A DNA stretch of 12,257 nt, taken from NCBI GenBank assembly GCA_039810525.1, contig JBDHXE010000062.1, forward strand, positions 1 through 12,257. Direction: 5' to 3'. Each line of letters opens with the position of its first letter. Within the stretch, counting starts at the first letter, position 1. Both the position numbers and the translations under genes were made by a program. Positions 6,738 through 12,257 of this stretch are shown here, one piece after another. The DNA comes from JBDHXE01 sp039810525. GTDB taxonomy: Bacteria > Bacteroidota > Ignavibacteria > Kapaibacteriales > UBA2268. The notes under the pieces are model-generated. The model was given only the letters and a program-made list of their open reading frames with translations. It was not told the origin of the DNA and made no database searches.

Positions 6738-9700
6738 ATGGATAACAAATTACTTCACAAAATCTTTGCAGTAATGTCGTTTGTAATGGCCGCAATAGTT
6801 TATTCTATGACTGTGCAGCCTAGCGTACCATTCTGGGATTGTGGCGAATTTTCGGCTGCTGCTACTTGGCAGCAAGTACCGCATCCACCGGGAGCACCAT
6901 TATTTTTGATGATAGGACGATTGTTTCAGATAATGATCCCTTTTGGTGATTTAGGGTGGCGAGTTAATCTAGCTGCTGTGTTTTCTAGTGCCTTTACAGT
7001 AATGTTTACTTATTTGATAACTGTAAGAGTATTAAAAAGTACCAAGGGTGAGCCAAATAATTTTGCAGAGGCTTTATCTATTTTTGGGTCTGGATTTATA
7101 GCTGCTGGTGCTTTGACTTTTAGTGATACTATGTGGTTCAATTCTGTAGAATCTGAGGTATATGCTACATCTCTTACTTTTGTAGCATTAATTACTTGGT
7201 TGATAATGAAATGGTACGAAAATGCTGATGAAAAAGGGCATGAGCGATGGCTATTTCTGATAGCTTATTTAATTGGCTTATCTTCTGGGGTACATCTATT
7301 AGCTATTCTTACTATATTCACAGTAGCTCTGATAATATATTTTAAAAAATATGAGTTTAGTTGGTTAAGTTTTATATTGATGGGTATCATAGCTATAGCA
7401 ACATTTGTGATGATATATCCAATTGTTATTAAGTGGATACCTGCATTTTTGGCTGGTCATTCGGCTGATAGAAATGATGCTTTTGAGTATGCTATCGAGA
7501 ATTCATTCGCACTCAAAGCAATTGCAATGATAGCTATTGCAGCATCGATATTTGGCTTTGTATGGGGTAAGATGAAAAATAAAACTTGGCTTACAATTAT
7601 TACAGCTTCGTTTTTATTAATATTATTGGGATATACTACATATACTCAAATATTATTGCGTTCTAACGCTAACCCTCCAATGAATGAGAATGAACCTAAG
7701 AATTTTTCAAAATTAGCTTCATATTTGGGACGTGAGCAATATGGCAATGCTCCAACTTGGCCACGTCGCTATCAAACTGATGATTATTTTATAGAAAGAT
7801 ATACGCAGAAAGATTCGCGTGGAGAGTATTTGTATGGTGAATGGTATCCACCTTCTACTGTACCATTTACTAATAAGAAAGGCGATCAAATTGGAGTAAA
7901 GAGTTTTACCAATATCAATACAAGTGGAGAAATTAATTATTTAATTAAATATCAAATGAATCATATGTTCTGGAGATATTTTGGCTGGAATTTTATTGGT
8001 AGAAAAAGTGATGCTCAAGATGCAGGTGTAGCTTGGTTCGAAACAAAAGATGATCCTGATGTTAAGAAGTTAAACTTTGGTTCGGGATATATTAATGATT
8101 TTCCTGTAAGGTTTTTTGCATTGCCATTGTTGTTTGGAATGTTTGGCTTATACTTCCAATTCAAACGCGATCCTAAAATGGCAATGGCTTATTTAGCTAT
8201 GTTTTTGGTAATGGGTGTATTGGCGGCATTGCAGCAGAATCAGCAAGACCCGCAGCCGAGAGAGCGTGATTATTTCTATACAGGTGCATTTTTTGTATGG
8301 GCAATATGGATAGGTGTGGGTGTATATAGTTTAATAGAGAGTCTGGCAAAGACTAAGGTTAATACTGCAATAGCAGGTGGAGTATTTTTAGGTTCACTTA
8401 TATTAGTGCCTGTCAATATGGCTGTTGGTGGCTGGAAAATTCATTCAAGAGCTGGCAATTATCTTCCTTTTGATTATTCTTATAATATTTTGCAATCTGT
8501 TGAAAAGGACGCAATACTATTTACTAATGGCGACAATGATACTTTTCCAGTATGGTGGGTACAAGATGTAGCTGGAGTTCGAAGAGATGTGAGAGTGGTT
8601 AATCTGAGTTTGGGTAATACTTTATGGTATGTAGATCAATTGAAGAATAGGATGCCTTGGGGTGCTAAAAAATTACCTTTGAGTTTTTCTAATAGTAGCT
8701 TGCAAAATTTTGATGAAAATGAAGAAGGTGCTCTATCGTATGATTTTGGTGAGCAGGAGAATGTAGTAATACCTGTGAAGAGAGAAATTCTTGCCAAATA
8801 TACAAATGATGAGAATATATTAAATGATGGTAATATGAGATTTAAATTTGGCGGTAAGCCTTATAGAGAATCCGAAGGAAAGCAGATATATTTATTTAGA
8901 GTGCAAGATAAATTAATTCTTGACATTTTGAAACAAGTGAAGTTCGAAAGGCCAGTTTATTTCTCTACTACTGTGGGTCCTGATGCTTATGCTGGATTAG
9001 ACCCATATTTCAGATACGAAGGTATGGCTATGCGAATATGCCCAGTGGTTCAGAAAAAGGGCGGGGTGGAATCAATTGATTCGGATATAATGGATAAATG
9101 TTTGTTGAATGTAGATAATAGTGATTTTTATTCTAAGGAGCCTAAATATGGTTTTAAAATGCGTAATTTGAATAATCCGCATGTTTATTACGACGAAGTT
9201 CACCGTAGATTGATGACCTCTTACCGAAGTCTATATATTACTTATGCGGCTAATCAATTAAATCAAAAGCATAATAGTAAAGCTATTGCTGTATTAGATA
9301 AAATGAATGAGTTAATATCTATTGACCAGTTCCCTATCAATTTTGATATTGCATTTAGATTGGCTAAGATATATGAAGATGCTGGTGCCAAAGATAAGGC
9401 TAAGCAATTTGCTGACAAGGGTATTCAATTGTGCGAATATATGATCCAAAATAAAGACATAGCTCCAGAATATTTGTATTATGAAGCGATGGGTAGACAA
9501 TTAGGTCCATTTAATGTGGCAGCTATGCTTTACGAAATGATTGGTGATTATGATGGTGCTATCAGATCTCTTACATCATTGACTGAATATATTAAGCAAG
9601 TATCTGATATTCAATCGGATAACAATGCTATGATGAATTATTATAGAACTCGTGGCGAGATTTACCGTTACGAAGTATTGAATTATAACAAAAAGAATGG

Positions 9701-9866
9701 TTTGGAAGCTACTGAAAAATTTGTAAAAGACAAAATTGATGAGTTGATGAAGAATCCAAGTCAAGAAAATACCTATTATATTCGTTTGTATGATGATGCT
9801 ATCAAAGAATTGAAACCTAAGGATAATTCTTTAGATACTACGATAAGTATGAATAATACTAAATAG
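6738..9866 (+). CDS. DUF2723 family membrane protein, putative GT-C glycosyltransferase with TPR tail
   Basis: A 1042-residue polytopic inner-membrane protein with the hallmarks of DUF2723. The first helix is followed by WDCGEF (33-38), an acidic motif in the first external loop of the kind used catalytically in GT-C enzymes, then HPPGAPLF (49-56). Further family-like blocks are FNSVESEVY (134-142), RSNANPPMNENEP (308-320), QPRERDYFY (506-514) and FTNGDNDTFPVWW (595-607). About a dozen hydrophobic segments occupy residues 8-560. The remainder is a soluble, probably periplasmic domain, with TPR-like helix pairs around 860-990 (AIAVLDKM..., FRLAKIYEDAGAKDKAKQFADKGI, YEMIGDYDGAIRSL). The human relative TMEM260 is a protein O-mannosyltransferase; the same chemistry here is inferred. 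The following gene could supply its lipid-linked donor. A strong terminator comes right after the stop. Confidence 0.5.
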   Translation: MDNKLLHKIFAVMSFVMAAIVYSMTVQPSVPFWDCGEFSAAATWQQVPHPPGAPLFLMIGRLFQIMIPFGDLGWRVNLAAVFSSAFTVMFTYLITVRVLKSTKGEPNNFAEALSIFGSGFIAAGALTFSDTMWFNSVESEVYATSLTFVALITWLIMKWYENADEKGHERWLFLIAYLIGLSSGVHLLAILTIFTVALIIYFKKYEFSWLSFILMGIIAIATFVMIYPIVIKWIPAFLAGHSADRNDAFEYAIENSFALKAIAMIAIAASIFGFVWGKMKNKTWLTIITASFLLILLGYTTYTQILLRSNANPPMNENEPKNFSKLASYLGREQYGNAPTWPRRYQTDDYFIERYTQKDSRGEYLYGEWYPPSTVPFTNKKGDQIGVKSFTNINTSGEINYLIKYQMNHMFWRYFGWNFIGRKSDAQDAGVAWFETKDDPDVKKLNFGSGYINDFPVRFFALPLLFGMFGLYFQFKRDPKMAMAYLAMFLVMGVLAALQQNQQDPQPRERDYFYTGAFFVWAIWIGVGVYSLIESLAKTKVNTAIAGGVFLGSLILVPVNMAVGGWKIHSRAGNYLPFDYSYNILQSVEKDAILFTNGDNDTFPVWWVQDVAGVRRDVRVVNLSLGNTLWYVDQLKNRMPWGAKKLPLSFSNSSLQNFDENEEGALSYDFGEQENVVIPVKREILAKYTNDENILNDGNMRFKFGGKPYRESEGKQIYLFRVQDKLILDILKQVKFERPVYFSTTVGPDAYAGLDPYFRYEGMAMRICPVVQKKGGVESIDSDIMDKCLLNVDNSDFYSKEPKYGFKMRNLNNPHVYYDEVHRRLMTSYRSLYITYAANQLNQKHNSKAIAVLDKMNELISIDQFPINFDIAFRLAKIYEDAGAKDKAKQFADKGIQLCEYMIQNKDIAPEYLYYEAMGRQLGPFNVAAMLYEMIGDYDGAIRSLTSLTEYIKQVSDIQSDNNAMMNYYRTRGEIYRYEVLNYNKKNGLEATEKFVKDKIDELMKNPSQENTYYIRLYDDAIKELKPKDNSLDTTISMNNTK

Positions 9867-9881
9867 TTGATATCAATCAAT

Positions 9882-9949
9882 AAACTCTCTCATTTTTGGA
9901 TGTATTTGAAAAAAATACTATATTTAAAAAAAAAGATGAGAGAGTTTTT
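9882..9949 (+). terminator. Terminator with nested hairpin after the DUF2723 gene
   Basis: The outer arms AAACTCTCTCAT (9882-9893) and ATGAGAGAGTTT (9936-9947) pair perfectly over 12 bp. The stem extends past one bulged G through T94-97 pairing with the A-run at 9926-9934. Inside lies a second small hairpin, GTATTT (9902-9907) with AAATAC (9913-9918). The right arm merges into TTTTT (9945-9949). It begins 16 bases after the DUF2723 stop, where an intrinsic terminator belongs, and it separates that gene from the next glycosyltransferase. Confidence 0.5.
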
Positions 9950-10013
9950 ATAATATAATGCTATTGTTTGTTTTTGTATTGATAATAATTTAAGATAATA
10001 AAGAGATAATTTG

Positions 10014-10709
10014 GTGTTTGATATTTCAATAATAATGCCTGCTTACAAAGAAGAGGATAGATTGGCTGTCTCTCTAAGTAAAGTTATTGATTATTTTGCA
10101 AATCTAAAATATCAAGTAGAAATAATTGTAGTTGATGATGGTAGTGATGATAAGACTGCTGCTATTGCTTCATCTTTTCCGGGTGTAAAGGTATTAATTC
10201 AAGAGGTAAACAAAGGCAAGGGTGCGGCAGTAAGGCGCGGTATGCTCGAAGCAAGTGGTAATTTTAGATTGTTTACAGATGCAGATTTGTCTACACCAAT
10301 ATACGAATTTGAGAAACTTTATAATCTATTTAAAAATGGTTATGATATTGTAATTGGTAGTAGGGCTATAGATTATTCTATGATTAAAGTTCATCAGCCT
10401 TTTTATCGCGAATTGATGGGTAAAACTTTTAATAGAATAGTACAATGGTTGGTAGTAGATGGTATTCAAGATACTCAATGTGGATTTAAAGGGATGAGTA
10501 GTAAGGCTTCTATAGATATTTTTTCTCGTTGTAAAATTGATGGTTTTGGTTTTGATGTAGAATTACTGTATATAGCTAATAAATTAAATTATAAAATAAA
10601 AGAAATACCAGTAGAATGGTATAATGATAATAGAAGCAAGGTCAATCCTATTAAAGATTCTATTAAAATGTTCGCTGAGATTCTAAAAATTAGAAAATTG
10701 CATAAATAA
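10014..10709 (+). CDS. Family 2 glycosyltransferase, dolichyl-phosphate glucose/mannose synthase (ALG5) type
   Basis: A soluble or membrane-associated GT-A enzyme of about 231 residues that would transfer a sugar from a nucleotide donor to a polyprenyl phosphate on the cytoplasmic face. Motifs, numbered from TTG 10011: IIMPAYKEE (7-15), VVDDGSDDKT (40-49), NKGKGAAVRRGM (67-78), the DxD-bearing TDADLSTP (89-96), DTQCGFKG (154-161) and GFGFDVELL (178-186). The set matches the ALG5/DPG-synthase subgroup. There is no C-terminal membrane segment, unlike GtrB or ArnC. There is no usable ATG: a stop at 9999-10001 bounds the frame and the first in-frame ATG (10035) would remove the first beta strand. 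Translation must begin at GTG 10014 or TTG 10011; GTG is favoured by its 7-base spacing from the purine run AAGAGA (10001-10006). The donor sugar is undetermined. Confidence 0.5.
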   Translation: MFDISIIMPAYKEEDRLAVSLSKVIDYFANLKYQVEIIVVDDGSDDKTAAIASSFPGVKVLIQEVNKGKGAAVRRGMLEASGNFRLFTDADLSTPIYEFEKLYNLFKNGYDIVIGSRAIDYSMIKVHQPFYRELMGKTFNRIVQWLVVDGIQDTQCGFKGMSSKASIDIFSRCKIDGFGFDVELLYIANKLNYKIKEIPVEWYNDNRSKVNPIKDSIKMFAEILKIRKLHK

Positions 10710-10982
10710 TGTAAACTGGTATACCTTCCTTTTAATATATAGCTTACTATTCTTTTTAACTATTCTATACTCTTCTATGCGAAAGTTAATTATAACTTAA
10801 TTTAAATGGAATTAGTTTATTTTCATTGAAATTAATTTTAATTTAAATGTCTTGTATAAAAAAAATAAATGAAAAATATAATATTGTGTAAAAATATTTG
10901 AACAATTATTAAAATTAATTTGTATTTTTATTGAGTATTACTTTAATACAATTAAAATTCTTTCTTATAATAAGGTGTATTA
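10710..10982. other. AT-rich intergenic region upstream of the M15 peptidase gene
   Basis: This 273-bp region has no open frame of note. It contains two copies of TTAATTTAAAT (around 10798 and 10840), each partly palindromic, and a tiny hairpin GTATTA/TAATAC (10935-10949). It must carry the promoter of the peptidase operon and the 3' end of the glycosyltransferase transcript, but no convincing terminator or TTG/TAnnTTTG promoter pair was found; TTAATTTG near 10915 is a one-mismatch -7-like element only. Confidence 0.5.
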
Positions 10983-11567
10983 ATGAAAATTTATTTTCTA
11001 TTTATATTATTTTCAATTCTTAATCTTAATTCAATTATTCATTCCAATATGACAAATCAAGAAATTTTTAATGGAAGTAAAGCACCTAAAGAAGTTATAG
11101 ATTCGATGGTGGTATTAGATGTAGAATATTATAATTTTGCTGGTAAACTTTGCAAGGGTCAGTTGGTAGTTAATAAGGCTGTTCAGCAAGATGTAAGCGA
11201 TGCTTTTCAATTAATTAAAGAGATAAAATATCCCATAGAGAAAGTAATACCTATATCTAACTATGATTGGGATGATGATAGATCTATGGAAGATAATAAT
11301 ACTTCTGCATTTAATTATAGATTTGTAGCTAATACTAATAGATTATCCAATCATTCGTTTGGTAGAGCCGTAGATTTTAATCCAGTACAGAATCCTGCTG
11401 TTTACAAAGATGGAACTATCTCTCCGAAGAATTCAAGATATAATATTAAGAAAAAAGGTACTCTGCATAGTAAGCATAAATTAGTTGAATTTTTTAAGTC
11501 GCGCGGCTGGAGTTGGGGGGGCGATTGGAATAGTCTTAAAGATTATCAGCATTTTGACAAACCATAA
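10983..11567 (+). CDS. Exported M15-family zinc peptidase (peptidoglycan D,D-carboxypeptidase/L,D-endopeptidase-like)
   Basis: A 194-residue periplasmic enzyme expected to cleave peptide stems of peptidoglycan. A signal peptide covers about residues 1-21 (MKIYFLFILFSILNLNSIIH), cleaved near HSN/MTN. The M15 zinc site is complete: NHSFGRAVD places ligands H124 and D131, and GDWNSLKDYQHF places the probable general base D187 and ligand H190. R113 (NYRFV) fits the substrate-binding arginine region upstream. Size and pattern match the short VanY/CwlK-like (Peptidase_M15_4) proteins, with no extra wall-binding domain. ATG 10983 follows AAGG (10972-10975) by seven bases, an unusually good Shine-Dalgarno-like site for this window. 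The stop TAA overlaps the next ATG (TAATG), suggesting translational coupling to the solute-binding protein. A run of seven Gs at 11515-11521 lies in the catalytic region. The exact bond cleaved is not decided by sequence. Confidence 0.5.
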   Translation: MKIYFLFILFSILNLNSIIHSNMTNQEIFNGSKAPKEVIDSMVVLDVEYYNFAGKLCKGQLVVNKAVQQDVSDAFQLIKEIKYPIEKVIPISNYDWDDDRSMEDNNTSAFNYRFVANTNRLSNHSFGRAVDFNPVQNPAVYKDGTISPKNSRYNIKKKGTLHSKHKLVEFFKSRGWSWGGDWNSLKDYQHFDKP

Positions 11568-12257
11568 TGAAAGCTTTAATTATTATATTGATGTTTGTAT
11601 CTACTACGTTTCTATATTCAAGAGATGTGGTAATGGGAGTATATGATATGTACCCAGCATGCTTCAAAGATGATAACGGCAATATAAAAGGTATATATAT
11701 TGATATATTTAACGAAATCGCGAGGCTGAATGGCTGGCATATAAGGTATGAATATGGTCCTTTTAATGAAATTTATTTTAAATTAAGAAATGGCGATATT
11801 GATATAGTAGCAGGTTTGGTTAGAAGTTATGAACGCGAAGCATTTCTTAGTTTTTCGGGTAGATCTATTTTGCAGAGTTTCCCTACATTTTTTTATAATA
11901 AAAAGTATAATATTAATACAATAAAAGATTTGAATGGCTTGAAAGTAGGTTTAATTAAAAGTGATATTAATAGTGAAAAGTTTATTCAGATGTGCGAAGA
12001 TAATAATGTACAGCCCAAGTTTGTATATTATGATGAGTATAAGGATGTAATATCTCAGATACATAAAGATTCGATAGTCGGAGCTGTCCTGAAGTGCTTT
12101 TTTGACTTGGATTACGAAGAAGACGAAGTATTAAGAAAATCATCTATTAAATTACCATCAGCTACTGCACATATTTGTACTAAGAGGGACGAAAACATAG
12201 ATTTGCTGCAAGTAGTGGATAAACAATTAACAGAATGGAAAGATGATAAGAATTCTA
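11567..12257 (+). CDS. Periplasmic solute-binding (SBP family 3) domain protein, 3' truncated by window
   Basis: The frame opens at ATG 11567, overlapping the M15 stop by one base, and remains open to the window edge (230 codons seen). A signal peptide (MKALIIILMFVSTTFLYS, about 1-18) is followed by a type-II periplasmic binding fold: VVMGVYDMYPACFKDDNGNIKG, then IYIDIFNEIARLNGW, LRNGDIDIVAGLVRSYERE, FLSFSGRS, and the second-lobe entry TIKDLNGLKVGLIKSDINS. These match the SBP_bac_3/PBPb pattern for amino acids or small ligands. No lipobox cysteine is seen. In Bacteroidota and Proteobacteria, such N-terminal domains with this wording often sit on membrane sensors (histidine kinase or GGDEF). 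The missing 3' part could therefore carry a transmembrane helix and signalling domain; that is inference. Co-translation with a wall peptidase hints that the ligand may be a wall-derived product. Confidence 0.5.
   Translation, partial: MKALIIILMFVSTTFLYSRDVVMGVYDMYPACFKDDNGNIKGIYIDIFNEIARLNGWHIRYEYGPFNEIYFKLRNGDIDIVAGLVRSYEREAFLSFSGRSILQSFPTFFYNKKYNINTIKDLNGLKVGLIKSDINSEKFIQMCEDNNVQPKFVYYDEYKDVISQIHKDSIVGAVLKCFFDLDYEEDEVLRKSSIKLPSATAHICTKRDENIDLLQVVDKQLTEWKDDKNS

Noticed and set aside
9312..9764. Two 62-codon minus-strand frames at the DUF2723 3' end
   Set aside because: Antisense to the TPR-like coding region, with no start context or domain.
10935..10949. Small inverted repeat GTATTA/TAATAC upstream of the peptidase gene
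   Set aside because: Six AT-rich base pairs with a three-base loop are expected by chance in this sequence; there is no supporting context.

Overview
This 12.3 kb window is AT-rich chromosomal DNA from a bacterium of the Bacteroidota or wider FCB group (Bacteroidetes/Ignavibacteria/Kapabacteria). The clearest evidence is a type IX secretion (Por) C-terminal sorting domain on the large leucine-rich-repeat protein. A DUF2723-family membrane protein of the Bacteroidota type and starts that mostly lack a Shine-Dalgarno sequence agree with this. The exact lineage cannot be fixed by eye. No mobile element, CRISPR array, tRNA or rRNA was seen.

Layout. Positions 2-3162 hold a compact plus-strand efflux operon: the 3' end of an EmrA-type membrane fusion protein, an EmrB/QacA-type DHA2 transporter, and a TolC-like outer-membrane channel. 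Together they would form a complete tripartite drug-export pump. Positions 3313-5715 encode a secreted protein with ten plant-type LRR units of exactly 24 residues, an Ig-like domain, further beta-rich modules and a T9SS sorting signal. A convergent minus-strand gene (5746-6450) encodes a small secreted protein made of two copies of one ~90-residue domain that I do not recognise. A hairpin that could terminate transcription from both sides lies at this convergent junction.

After a 287-bp divergent intergenic region comes a 1042-residue DUF2723 (GT-C type, TMEM260-related) membrane protein with a TPR-like tail. It is followed by a strong terminator with a nested hairpin, then a family-2 glycosyltransferase of the dolichyl-phosphate-glucose-synthase (ALG5) type that has a non-ATG start. 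A polyprenyl-phosphate-sugar synthase beside a GT-C enzyme suggests glycosylation of exported proteins or glycans; this is inference. The window ends with an exported M15 peptidoglycan peptidase overlapping, by one base, the start of a periplasmic solute-binding (SBP family 3) domain protein that runs off the end.

The shared theme is the cell envelope: export, surface display, glycosylation and wall cleavage. I do not see a clearly new multi-gene system. The most novel items are the duplicated-domain secreted protein, the LRR-Ig-T9SS surface protein, and the coupled M15 peptidase/solute-binding pair.
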